Assembly: GCF_036880985.1 (NCBI RefSeq)
Contig: NZ_JBAJNO010000008.1
Location: 1,488,001 to 1,552,000 of the forward strand
Length of the DNA: 64,000 nucleotides
Direction: 5' to 3'
DNA from: Limibacter armeniacum
GTDB lineage: Bacteria; Bacteroidota; Bacteroidia; Cytophagales; Flammeovirgaceae
The notes beneath the pieces are model-generated. The model saw nothing but the letters and a program-made list of their open reading frames with translations. It had not been told where the DNA came from and did not search any database. Shown one piece after another: positions 35,480 to 43,546 of this stretch. A program made the translations under genes and the position numbers. How positions within the stretch are numbered: the first letter of the stretch is position 1; each line of letters begins with the position of its first letter.

Positions 35480-36073
35480 ATGAAAAAGGGTAGTGCTTCT
35501 GGTTTTGATCGTCTGATGACGTTTGCTAAACGTTTGGTTTCTATTTCAGAAGAGGAAATGAACTATGCTTCCAGCTTGTTGAAGCCTGTGAAAATTACAA
35601 AAAACAGTCACCTGATACAGGAGGGGCAAGTGTGCCAGCATATTGCTTTTATTAATGCTGGATATCTGCGCATATATTATCATGACAAGCAAGGGGAAGT
35701 GACCAGGGACCTGAATCTACCGGGTACTTTTATTACAGCTCTTACCAGTTTTATCACCCAACAGCCTACAAAAGAAAATATTCAAGCCATTTCTGATTGT
35801 GAGTTATTGATGATCCATCGGGATGATGTAATGACCTTATATGAACGCTATCCAAAATGGGAGCGATTTGGTAGGTTGATTATTGAACAGATGTATATTG
35901 AAATACAGGAACGCCTTTATGCATTTATCAGTGAGTCTGCTGAAGAACGTTACCGAAAGCTGTTGGAAAATCAACCTGAAATACTTGAACATATACCTCT
36001 TAGGTATGTGGCGTCTTATTTGGGGGTCACTCAGCCGTCCTTAAGCCGTCTCAGAAGGCAGGTGATTGGATAA
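35480..36073 (+). CDS. Crp/Fnr-family transcription regulator
   Basis: 197 residues. The cyclic-nucleotide-binding-like beta roll covers ~20-130 (NSHLIQEGQVCQHIAFINAG, YLRIYYHDKQGEVTRDLNL). A dimer helix follows, then a short C-terminal helix-turn-helix (LRYVASYLGVTQPSLSRLRR). Many Bacteroidota proteins of this size sense signals other than cAMP or lack the cAMP-contacting Arg-Ser pair; here the cAMP motif GELAL-x7-R(S/T)A is not seen. Targets are unknown; the divergent barrel gene or its own promoter are the nearest candidates. Confidence 0.85.
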   Translation: MKKGSASGFDRLMTFAKRLVSISEEEMNYASSLLKPVKITKNSHLIQEGQVCQHIAFINAGYLRIYYHDKQGEVTRDLNLPGTFITALTSFITQQPTKENIQAISDCELLMIHRDDVMTLYERYPKWERFGRLIIEQMYIEIQERLYAFISESAEERYRKLLENQPEILEHIPLRYVASYLGVTQPSLSRLRRQVIG

Positions 36074-36684
36074 TAATTCAAGTTTAATAGCTTAGTTATG
36101 ACCTTTTTAACATATGGTAATAGCGAAATGCGCGCTCTTCCGCATCTTTATCCTATCATAATAATTGAAACGATATTACAATATTGTACCTCTTCCATTT
36201 AACTATTCTAGTGTTTTTTAGGGGTCTGCGTCCTTGTATCATCAAATTCATTTGGTGAGACGGGTGTTACTCGGGACTACTCAAAACAGGTAAAATGCAT
36301 AATTGGGATTTCTGACTAGATATGACAATGATAGTGGTCTGTCTGGTGGCATTTGCCTTAGCCATTGGATAGAAACAGTAACACCTCTTGGACGCTTTTT
36401 GAAAAATATTCTAATGAAATGTCAGCTATTTTGAAAGGTAATTGAATCCATATTCTAGAACTTAAGCAACAGATATTGAAGCAACCTTTGGATTTTTTTC
36501 AAGGGTTGCTTTCTTTTTGTACAAGCTGAAAATATAGGTTGAAAGGCTTCATATTGGTTGAATTGTTGTATTCTATTTGTCTTATCAATGAAATTCTTAT
36601 TTATTCACATTGATAAAATAACCCTGATTTAGAGCAGTCTAATTTCAGGTAATAACAATTGACCACATCAATTCTAAATTCCCT
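36074..36684 (+). other. 611-base intergenic region with a terminator but no clear gene
   Basis: No credible protein frame is present. The part 36220-36400 is richer in G+C than its surroundings and contains only short interrupted frames, such as a 16-codon hydrophobic one at 36322-36372. A good terminator follows at 36481-36520, about 400 bases after the Crp/Fnr stop. This fits a long 3' untranslated region, a small RNA, or the remains of a lost gene. The last ~160 bases are an AT-rich leader for the patatin gene. Confidence 0.4.
36481..36520 (+). terminator. Intrinsic terminator without an adjacent gene
   Basis: GCAACCTTTG (36481-36490) pairs with CAAGGGTTGC (36500-36509) with one G-U pair, then TTTCTTTTTG. 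It may end the Crp/Fnr transcript or an unannotated RNA. Confidence 0.75.
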
Positions 36685-37521
36685 ATGTTTAATCAGTTTA
36701 CAACAGGTCTGGCGCTAAGTGGAGGAGGGGCAAGAGGACTGGCACATATTGGTGTATTGCAGGCGCTAGAAGACTATGGTATCAAAGTCGATATGGTTTC
36801 AGGAACTAGTATGGGGGCTATTGTTGGTAGTTTGTACTGTGCGGGTTACTCTCCGATTGAAATCTTGAATATTGCACAGGAAAAACGCTTTGTCGGATTT
36901 TTTAACCTCAAGATAGGCAAGTTTGGCTTACTTAAGACCGATATGTTGTTTAGGATTCTGTCTGAACTGATTCCTGCAGACAGTTTTGAGTCCTTAAAGA
37001 TCCCTATGAATGTTTGTGTGACGAACCTGAATACTGGTGAGTATGAAATTAAAAGTGAGGGAAATCTGATTCCATATATTGTTGCCTCTTCATCTATTCC
37101 AATTGTTTTCAGACCTCAGGTGATAGGGGATACAACATATATTGATGGTGGACTGGCTAACAACTTGCCTGTAGAGCCGCTCTTTACTTTTTGCGATAAG
37201 GTGATCGGGGTTCATGTTAACCATAAGCGATTCATAGAAAAGGTAGGAGGTATCAGGTCAGTGGCTGAAAGAAGCTACCAGTTGGCAATATGGCAGACGG
37301 TAAAGGACAGGCTAGCTGCTTGTGATCTCGTTATAGAACCTAAAAAGGCTCGTGACTTTGGAACATTTGAGTTCAGTAAAGCAAAAGAGCTTTTTGAAAT
37401 AGGTTACATGGAAGCCGAAGATGTGATCTATAGGATGACGAAGGGTTTGAATTTGGGTAAAGTGGATGATTTGATTAGAAGGAAATCCCTGATAAGTGAG
37501 GGAGAAGAAAATAAACTGTAA
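36685..37521 (+). CDS. Patatin-like phospholipase (RssA-like)
   Basis: 278 residues. It has the oxyanion hole ALSGGGARGLAHIGVLQALE, the nucleophile elbow SGTSMGAIVGSLY (Ser near 52) and the catalytic Asp in YIDGGLANNLPVEPL (near 155), the Ser-Asp dyad of bacterial patatins. It has no signal peptide. Enzymes of this group hydrolyse acyl chains from membrane lipids; the size and features are those of the short RssA/YchK-like cytoplasmic members. It is a single gene closed by a shared terminator. Confidence 0.92.
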   Translation: MFNQFTTGLALSGGGARGLAHIGVLQALEDYGIKVDMVSGTSMGAIVGSLYCAGYSPIEILNIAQEKRFVGFFNLKIGKFGLLKTDMLFRILSELIPADSFESLKIPMNVCVTNLNTGEYEIKSEGNLIPYIVASSSIPIVFRPQVIGDTTYIDGGLANNLPVEPLFTFCDKVIGVHVNHKRFIEKVGGIRSVAERSYQLAIWQTVKDRLAACDLVIEPKKARDFGTFEFSKAKELFEIGYMEAEDVIYRMTKGLNLGKVDDLIRRKSLISEGEENKL

Positions 37522-37561
37522 AAAAAAGGAAGCTGGTTATCAAATCCAGCTTCCTTTTTTT
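37520..37561. terminator. Bidirectional intrinsic terminator
   Basis: A-run, AGGAAGCTGG (about 37529-37536 in the core) pairing with CCAGCTTCCT (37546-37553), loop TTATCAAAT, then T-run. It serves the convergent patatin and GH31 genes. Confidence 0.93.
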
Positions 37562-37568
37562 GTGATAG

Positions 37569-39806
37569 CTATTCTGCAAACTGTTGCAGCATATAAAGAA
37601 CAGGACTTCCTGATTTGATAAATACCCCAGGTTTTCCAATAGGAGCATCAACAGTAATGCGTGTTCCTTTTTTAATTTCATAGTCCTTGCTACTCCATAA
37701 ATGTACCCAATCTCCCTTTGGAAGGTAAATGTTTACAGTGGAATCTGCCTCGTTCAAAACAGGTGCAACCATGATTTCATCTCCTAGCATAAACTGCTCA
37801 TTGGTAATGCTGTAAACATTCTCATCATTAGGATAATGTATAAATGGATGCCTTACGACAGGTAAACCTTTATTGGCAGCTTCCTGCATCAGTTTCTCCC
37901 TATATGGAGCCAATGAAGCATACAGGCGGGCAAAGTTTGCAAAATGAGCAATGGTTTTCTTGTTGCTGTATACCTGAACGTTTTCTTCAGGTTTATTGCC
38001 CTCATGTGTACGGAAGAAAGGTGTAAAGGCACTCAGCTCTACCCATCTCATGAGTAACTCTTCATTTCGGCTGTAGTCAAATGGCCAATGAGGAATGGTT
38101 GTGTAACCTCCTATATCGCTATGATTGAGGCTAAAGCCCGATATACCACTACTCAGCATGGCCGTTACAGCACTCTTGATACCGTCGTGCTCATCCCAGC
38201 TTACCAACTGGTCACCTGTGTACATGAGGGTAGTTTCTCCAGGGCTTCTTGTAAAGCCCGCTCGGGTAAAGAATACGGCTTCACCTTCTAGGTTATTTTC
38301 TTTGATAACTTCCCTGTTTACTTCTGCCCATTCTTCTGGGTATCGGTTGTGGAAGTTATTGGCAGGCGTTCCATCCCAAAGCAAGGCATCATATGGTAAC
38401 GCTTCACCAAAGTCAGCCATCCAGCCAGAAAATCCCTTATCAATAAGTTCTGTTTTAATTACATCTTTAAGCCACTGACGAGCATCATCATTGGTCAGGT
38501 CAATCAATGAGGCAAAGCTACTGCTACCTACTTCTGAATGGTAAGGCTTTAGGGCATCATCAGTAACGAGATAGCCTTTTTCCTTAGCCTCAGCATATAG
38601 GTTCCTGCGAGCATTATCTTTTTTGTCAACATCAATCAGGAATGGGTTTACGTATCCCAAAAATCTGATATCTTTCTTTTCAAAAGAATTTTTCAGCGCT
38701 TCCCAATCAGTATAGTGGTCATGATCCAGTTCCCAGTTCCACCAAAGGTCAGGACCATTGCTGGAAGGGCGCTGTCCTGCCCAATCCTGAAGCCAGAATC
38801 CAGCAATTGGAACGTTGTATTGTCCGAGTTTACGATATATCTCTTTTACTTTTTCAGTTCCACCTTTCAATCCAATGATCGCACCTTCCTGTGTCCAATG
38901 AGGAAGAATAGGCATTCTACCTGTATAGTCAGTGTACAATTCGATCAGTTTAGCAGGAGTAGAAGCACTGAGGATCTGTCCGTTCATGATACCTGTGTAA
39001 GACTCTATCTGAATAAAGTCATCAGGTCTCATGTCGAAAATCGTGTATTCCGTATTCTCCAAAAACAGCGAATGCATCTTACTGGTGATGTAGTGAGGAA
39101 CACCCGCATAAGTCGTGTGCCATTCACCTCCAGCATCAGAAAACAGGTCTGCAAGAAATGTCAGGGGTTGTAATCCTCTGCCAGAACCTTGTTCACTTAC
39201 CAGCACAGGCAGTCTTTTGCCTTTAAGGTCAAAGTAGCTGTACTGCTCACCAAAACCGAAAAAGTGCTCATCCTGTGATGATTCATAAGTCAGGTACAGC
39301 CTGTTGGCTTTAAGATAATCTGTAGTCAGGTGAAAGCTCAGGCGCTTGTTGTTTTCGTTTGACTCAGAAAATACTAGTGTATAGCCAGTCTCAAGCCCTT
39401 GAGCATTGCTTAAGGTACCTTGCATCATCAGACTTTCGTCAGGCATCATTTCGATTTTCTCAATGCTCTGGTCATTCCAGATACACTCTTTTTCTTCTTC
39501 CACGGCAAAGCGCCCGACAACTTGCTTGAACTCAGCTTTTCCGGTTGCAGCTTGTACAAATGAATGTCCAGCAACAGACTGCCAGATAATTCTGCCAGGA
39601 TTATCCTGATGCGAGATAATTAGCTGATCATCTTTAAGTAGAATGTAGAATTTACCAATAGCATACTTAACCTTCGTAATATCTTTACTGATGGTTAAGC
39701 TACCCTCTACCGGGTCTGGTATTGATTTAGGAAAAAATATATATCCCGCCGTCACAATTAGTACGACAGTAATTAGGCAAAGAAAAATACTGATGGTTTT
39801 TTTCAT
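37569..39806 (-). CDS. GH31 glycosidase of sulfoquinovosidase (YihQ) type, with altered sulfonate contact
   Basis: A 745-residue glycoside hydrolase with an N-terminal membrane helix (MKKTISIFLCLITVVLIVTA) and no lipobox, so it is exported or anchored. The GH31 barrel is most like YihQ by eye: FGFGEQYSYFDLKGK, VSEQGSGRG, QDWAGQ, LWWNWELD, nucleophile region GWMADFGEALP (Asp465), GDQLVSWDEHDG with acid/base Asp532, and NHSDIGGYTT (Tyr568). From memory of E. coli YihQ, the Arg of its R-x-x-W sulfonate site aligns with Asp353 here, while the Trp (356), Gln340 and Tyr568 are kept. It may therefore act on a related alpha-glycoside rather than sulfoquinovosyl glycerol. No sulfosugar-catabolism genes are nearby. 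Confidence 0.85.
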   Translation of the reverse strand: MKKTISIFLCLITVVLIVTAGYIFFPKSIPDPVEGSLTISKDITKVKYAIGKFYILLKDDQLIISHQDNPGRIIWQSVAGHSFVQAATGKAEFKQVVGRFAVEEEKECIWNDQSIEKIEMMPDESLMMQGTLSNAQGLETGYTLVFSESNENNKRLSFHLTTDYLKANRLYLTYESSQDEHFFGFGEQYSYFDLKGKRLPVLVSEQGSGRGLQPLTFLADLFSDAGGEWHTTYAGVPHYITSKMHSLFLENTEYTIFDMRPDDFIQIESYTGIMNGQILSASTPAKLIELYTDYTGRMPILPHWTQEGAIIGLKGGTEKVKEIYRKLGQYNVPIAGFWLQDWAGQRPSSNGPDLWWNWELDHDHYTDWEALKNSFEKKDIRFLGYVNPFLIDVDKKDNARRNLYAEAKEKGYLVTDDALKPYHSEVGSSSFASLIDLTNDDARQWLKDVIKTELIDKGFSGWMADFGEALPYDALLWDGTPANNFHNRYPEEWAEVNREVIKENNLEGEAVFFTRAGFTRSPGETTLMYTGDQLVSWDEHDGIKSAVTAMLSSGISGFSLNHSDIGGYTTIPHWPFDYSRNEELLMRWVELSAFTPFFRTHEGNKPEENVQVYSNKKTIAHFANFARLYASLAPYREKLMQEAANKGLPVVRHPFIHYPNDENVYSITNEQFMLGDEIMVAPVLNEADSTVNIYLPKGDWVHLWSSKDYEIKKGTRITVDAPIGKPGVFIKSGSPVLYMLQQFAE

Positions 39807-39984
39807 CCTCTAATCGTTTCATTAGTATGAAAAAATGTATGTGCTAAGAAAACGTTATTACAGATAATTTATTGGTGTATAATACAATTTAATATATAAA
39901 TAATGAAATTAACTCTTTGTTCATAATGTCTGAAAGTTTCTGGACAGCCTGTTTCTATTTGTTTTTGACAAGATAAAGCATGTT

Positions 39985-40581
39985 ATGGAAGTAAAAGTTG
40001 TAGCCTTTGATGGAGTGGCAGCCAAACAATTTATAGGTGAAGTCGCAAAATTACGTATTGAAGTGTTTAGAGCTTACCCTTATCTCTATGATGGGTCTGT
40101 AGCTTATGAACAGGAATACCTGCAAACCTATTTGGATGTGATGGACAGTATCGTGGTGCTGGCTTTTGATGGAGAAAAGGTGGTAGGGGCTTCTACAGGA
40201 ATTCCAATGAAATCAGAAACAGAGAACGTGAAAGGTCCTTGGGAGAAGGCAGGCTATGATGTGAGCAAGATTTTTTATTTCGGGGAGTCTGTATTGCTGC
40301 CTACGTATAGAGGGAAAGGTATTGGAGTTGAATTCTTCAATAAAAGAGAAGCGTGGGCTCAGCAAATAGATGGTATAGAGATGACGACTTTCTGTGCAGT
40401 AGTCAGAGACGAAAATGACTTGAGAAAACCCGAAGGATATATTTCTTTGGATGCCTTTTGGCAAAAGCGGGGTTATAAAAAAATGGATAAGCTCTTGTGT
40501 GAAATGAGTTGGCAGGAAATAGGTGAGGAAGAGGAAAGTTCCAAAAAATTGATGTTTTGGAATAAGCGGTTAGAAAAATAA
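39985..40581 (+). CDS. GNAT-family N-acetyltransferase
   Basis: 198 residues, soluble. The acetyl-CoA site is visible as LLPTYRGKGIGVEFFNKRE (motif A, R-G-x-G-[IV]-G). Before it lie KLRIEVFRAYPYLYDG and YLDVMDSIVVLAFDGEKVVG, the usual first strands. The C-terminus (FWQKRGYKKMDKLLCEMSW) is the motif B region. The substrate cannot be told. It is divergent from the GH31 gene and converges on the MoeB-like gene. Confidence 0.85.
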   Translation: MEVKVVAFDGVAAKQFIGEVAKLRIEVFRAYPYLYDGSVAYEQEYLQTYLDVMDSIVVLAFDGEKVVGASTGIPMKSETENVKGPWEKAGYDVSKIFYFGESVLLPTYRGKGIGVEFFNKREAWAQQIDGIEMTTFCAVVRDENDLRKPEGYISLDAFWQKRGYKKMDKLLCEMSWQEIGEEEESSKKLMFWNKRLEK

Positions 40582-40623
40582 AAGTAAAAAATATCCTCTC
40601 CCTATCAGGCTAGGAAGAGGATA
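40581..40623 (-). terminator. Terminator of the MoeB/ThiF-like gene
   Basis: TATCCTCT (40592-40599) pairs with AGAGGATA (40616-40623). On the minus strand the stem is followed by a T-rich run (complement of 40579-40591). It lies 15 bases beyond the stop codon of the minus-strand gene. Confidence 0.75.
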
Positions 40624-40638
40624 AACAATATAGATCGA

Positions 40639-41721
40639 TTAGATTAATGTGGCTTCATATCCACCAACCAAACTGTATGCCTCTGCATCAGGCATGTTTT
40701 GCTTGACCCATTTGAGCGCTTGCATACTTCTGCCGCCTCGTTGGCAGTAAAGCACAATCGGTTTGGAGGTGTTTAATTCGTTATGTCTTAAAGGGATTAG
40801 CGTAAGTGGAATATTGATCCCACCAATATTGCCATTCTGATGTTCATATGTCTCTCTTACATCCACCAGTTGCAGGTCTTTCCCTGAAAGTTGCCATTGT
40901 TGGAGTTCGCTGTAAGTGATTTCATCATGGTTCTTCTTAAACTTAGGCTTTTCGCAGAATTGCTCATAGTCTGAGAACTCCTTGATTTGGGTGTTTTTCT
41001 CTACTTTTTTAAACTTAAAAGTATTCCACTGTAAGGTAAGTGTGTCCAATACAATCAATTTGCCGGAAGCGACCTCTCCAATACCTGTAATCACCTTAAT
41101 GGCTTCGCTGGCTTGCAGACATCCTATAATGCCAGGGAGCACCCCAACAACACCAATCTCAGAGCAGGAAGGAACCTCACCTTTTTGCGGGGGCTCAGGG
41201 AATAGACATCGGTAAGTAGGTCCACCTTGATAGTTAAAGACACTTACCTGTCCTTCAAACTTGTAAATGGCACCAAATACCAAAGGCTTATTGGTAATGA
41301 CACAGGCATCATTTACCAAATACCTTGTCGGAAAGTTATCAGTACAGTCAATTACCAGATCGTACTCTTCGATCACAGAAAGAATATTCTGACTAGTCAG
41401 GTGAAAGATGTATTGGTCAAATTCAACCAATGGGTTCTGTGCCTTGAGTTTTTCAGCTGCGATCTTTGCCTTAGGATGGCCAATATCAGCAGGGGTAAAC
41501 AGTACTTGTCTCTGAAGGTTGCTAAAGTCAACCTGATCTCCATCAGCAATTCCGATGCGTCCTACTCCAGCAGCGGTTAAATACTGTAGGACAGGACAGC
41601 CCAATCCGCCAGCACCTACTACCAACACATTAGCATTTTTAAGTCTTTCTTGCCCTTCCATTCCAATTTCTGGTAAAATCAGATGGCGGTCATATCGACG
41701 TTTTTCTTCTTCTGTTAGCAT
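40639..41721 (-). CDS. MoeB/ThiF-like adenylyltransferase with C-terminal rhodanese domain
   Basis: A 360-residue E1-like enzyme. Residues 1-235 activate the C-terminus of a ubiquitin-like sulfur carrier (ThiS or MoaD) by AMP transfer: VLVVGAGGLGCPVLQYLTAAG (nucleotide site, given here from residue 32), SNLQRQVLF, DCTDNFPTRYLVNDAC. The rhodanese domain (~265-360) has VDVRETYEHQNGNIGG and the active cysteine in YCQRGGRS, to load sulfur. The Cys-x-x-Cys zinc pairs of MoeB are missing: the first site reads T-Y-R-C and no second pair is seen. It may serve thiamine, molybdopterin or another thiolation path; no partner gene is adjacent. Confidence 0.88.
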   Translation of the reverse strand: MLTEEEKRRYDRHLILPEIGMEGQERLKNANVLVVGAGGLGCPVLQYLTAAGVGRIGIADGDQVDFSNLQRQVLFTPADIGHPKAKIAAEKLKAQNPLVEFDQYIFHLTSQNILSVIEEYDLVIDCTDNFPTRYLVNDACVITNKPLVFGAIYKFEGQVSVFNYQGGPTYRCLFPEPPQKGEVPSCSEIGVVGVLPGIIGCLQASEAIKVITGIGEVASGKLIVLDTLTLQWNTFKFKKVEKNTQIKEFSDYEQFCEKPKFKKNHDEITYSELQQWQLSGKDLQLVDVRETYEHQNGNIGGINIPLTLIPLRHNELNTSKPIVLYCQRGGRSMQALKWVKQNMPDAEAYSLVGGYEATLI

Positions 41722-41882
41722 AGTAACTTTATAGGAAGTTAAAATTGATTATGGCAAGATACGCATTGTCCTTTCAAAAGTCACTTAACTTTCTTTGTAA
41801 AAAATGGAACCTGTTGGATATGGACTTGAGAGTGTAGATCTTGTAAAAAGTAAATTTTTTATTGAATACAACTTTAAACAAG

Positions 41883-42665
41883 ATGATACGACTTTTTCAG
41901 ATAGATGCCTTTACGGATACTCAATTTAAAGGCAACCCTGCGGCAGTATGTCCCTTGGATAATTGGCTAGATACAGAGGTCATGCAGCAGATTGCAGCAG
42001 AGAATAATTTGGCAGAAACAGCCTTTTTCGTTCAGAAAGGGGAATACTTTGAGATTCGTTGGTTTACGCCAACAGTTGAAGTAGACCTTTGTGGACATGC
42101 GACTTTGGCGTCTGCTTATGTGCTTTTCAATGAGTTGGGATATGAAGCAGATACAATCCGCTTTTATTCAGAAAGAAGTGGTGATTTGGGAGTAAGCAGG
42201 CAGAATGACTGGCTGACATTGGACTTTCCTGCTGATGTTGTTGCTCAGGTAAATATCACGGCAGCATTTGCTGATGCATTGGGAGTAGCGCCAACGGCTA
42301 TTTACGAGGGCAAGTCTGACTTCATGATCGTAGTCGAGTCAGAGCAAGACATTAAAAATCTAGAGCCAGATATGTCAAAGGTAGCCCAGTTAGGCAATAG
42401 GGGTGTTATTGTGACAGCGAAAGGAAATGAAGTAGATTTTGTTTCGAGATTTTTTGCACCACAGTCTGGTATCGATGAAGATCCTGTGACGGGGTCTGCT
42501 CATACGACTTTAGCACCCTATTGGGCAGGAGTGTTCGGTAAAAGCGAGCTGACAGCCAAGCAACTTTCTCAACGAGGTGGAGATCTTAAATGTCAAGTTG
42601 TACAAGATCGGGTGTTGATCAGTGGAAAGGCGTGTAAGTATATGGAAGGTAGCATCTCCATTTGA
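41883..42665 (+). CDS. PhzF-family isomerase-like protein
   Basis: 260 residues. I chose the ATG at 41883 (MIRLFQIDAFTDTQFKGNP), which matches the family start; a TTG 21 bases earlier in frame is less likely. It has the two-fold PhzF barrel: GNPAAVCPL, NNLAETAFF with the catalytic Glu, RWFTPTVEVDLCGHATLASAY, and DEDPVTGSAHTTLAPYW in the second half. Related enzymes isomerise an intermediate of phenazine synthesis, but most bacterial members have unknown substrates. There is no phenazine cluster here. A terminator follows. Confidence 0.92.
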   Translation: MIRLFQIDAFTDTQFKGNPAAVCPLDNWLDTEVMQQIAAENNLAETAFFVQKGEYFEIRWFTPTVEVDLCGHATLASAYVLFNELGYEADTIRFYSERSGDLGVSRQNDWLTLDFPADVVAQVNITAAFADALGVAPTAIYEGKSDFMIVVESEQDIKNLEPDMSKVAQLGNRGVIVTAKGNEVDFVSRFFAPQSGIDEDPVTGSAHTTLAPYWAGVFGKSELTAKQLSQRGGDLKCQVVQDRVLISGKACKYMEGSISI

Positions 42666-42682
42666 TATAGCATTTCAAAACG

Positions 42683-42723
42683 AAAAGTCTGGTTACTGTA
42701 CTTGCAGTAACCAGACTTTTTTT
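42683..42723. terminator. Bidirectional intrinsic terminator
   Basis: AAAGTCTGGTTACTG pairs perfectly with CAGTAACCAGACTTT over a 6-base loop (about 42684-42719), with T-run after and A-run before. It serves PhzF and the convergent double-REC gene. Confidence 0.93.
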
Positions 42724-42733
42724 GGCTTCATTT

Positions 42734-43540
42734 TTATAAATCTAGTTTAGCCATCAGGTTCTTGAAGTTACTTTTCCACTCAGGATTTTTGACTATATAG
42801 TTTTCTATTCCCATCGCATTTAGCTTGAAGGCTGTATCGGTACTGTCCTGTCCACTGATAACATTTACTATTGATTTAGGGGAAACATCCTTGATGAACT
42901 TGAGAATTTCTTCACCATTTGTGTCTGGTAGGAAGTAATCCAAAAACACAATGTCCGGTTTGGTCATTTCACAGTAAGAATAGAAAGGTTGTGCACTGGA
43001 AAAGGAATCTATGATGGGATTGTTTTCTGATTGATCCAATAACCAGGTTAAGTGGAATGAGAAGAGTTCGTCATCTTCAACAATGGCAACCTGCTTGCGG
43101 TGTACAGGCGGGTGTTTGGGTTTTATAAACTTAAAGAAATGCCACAAAGGAAGTTTCTTGTTTGTAGAGCGGATAGCCGCATCCAATACATTGTCAATAT
43201 CTGGCTTTTTCAAATCTCTACGTTTCATCAGGTAATCAGCTCCTTGTTGCTTGGCTACAGCAAGCTCATTGACATTTTCAGCATTGGAAAGACAAATAAC
43301 AGCTGCATCAGGAAATACGGATTTAGTGAATGCGATCAGGTTATTTTCTTTGTAATGAGAGAGTTTTTGGTCAAGAAATATTATATGTGGCTGCTTGCTT
43401 AAAAGAAAGGAGTGACCTTTTTGAGCGGTATTGGCAAGTGTAACATCTTTGACAGATGGCGTAACCCAGTCATTGAGCTTTGAGCCAAAAACAGGGTCGT
43501 GCTCTATAATTAATACAGATAGGTTATTCGACTTTAGCAT
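42734..43540 (-). CDS. Double-receiver response regulator without output domain
   Basis: 268 residues made of two receiver domains joined by a Pro/Lys-rich linker (~128-148). REC1: acidic pocket LIIEHDPVF, phospho-acceptor Asp57 in IIFLDQKL, and Lys106. REC2: AIVEDDELF, Asp201 in VFLDYFLPD, and Lys251. REC1 has lost one of the two acidic pocket residues (His in place of Asp/Glu). There is no DNA-binding or enzyme domain, so it would act by phosphate relay or protein binding. It starts six bases after the hybrid kinase stop and is surely co-transcribed; it is the likely target of the kinase HPt domain. Confidence 0.9.
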   Translation of the reverse strand: MLKSNNLSVLIIEHDPVFGSKLNDWVTPSVKDVTLANTAQKGHSFLLSKQPHIIFLDQKLSHYKENNLIAFTKSVFPDAAVICLSNAENVNELAVAKQQGADYLMKRRDLKKPDIDNVLDAAIRSTNKKLPLWHFFKFIKPKHPPVHRKQVAIVEDDELFSFHLTWLLDQSENNPIIDSFSSAQPFYSYCEMTKPDIVFLDYFLPDTNGEEILKFIKDVSPKSIVNVISGQDSTDTAFKLNAMGIENYIVKNPEWKSNFKNLMAKLDL

Positions 43541-43546
43541 AGTGTT

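Noticed and set aside
36322-36372. Sixteen-codon hydrophobic frame in the region after the Crp/Fnr gene
   Set aside because: It is too short to support as a gene and has no sign of a start signal; mentioned only as content of the region.
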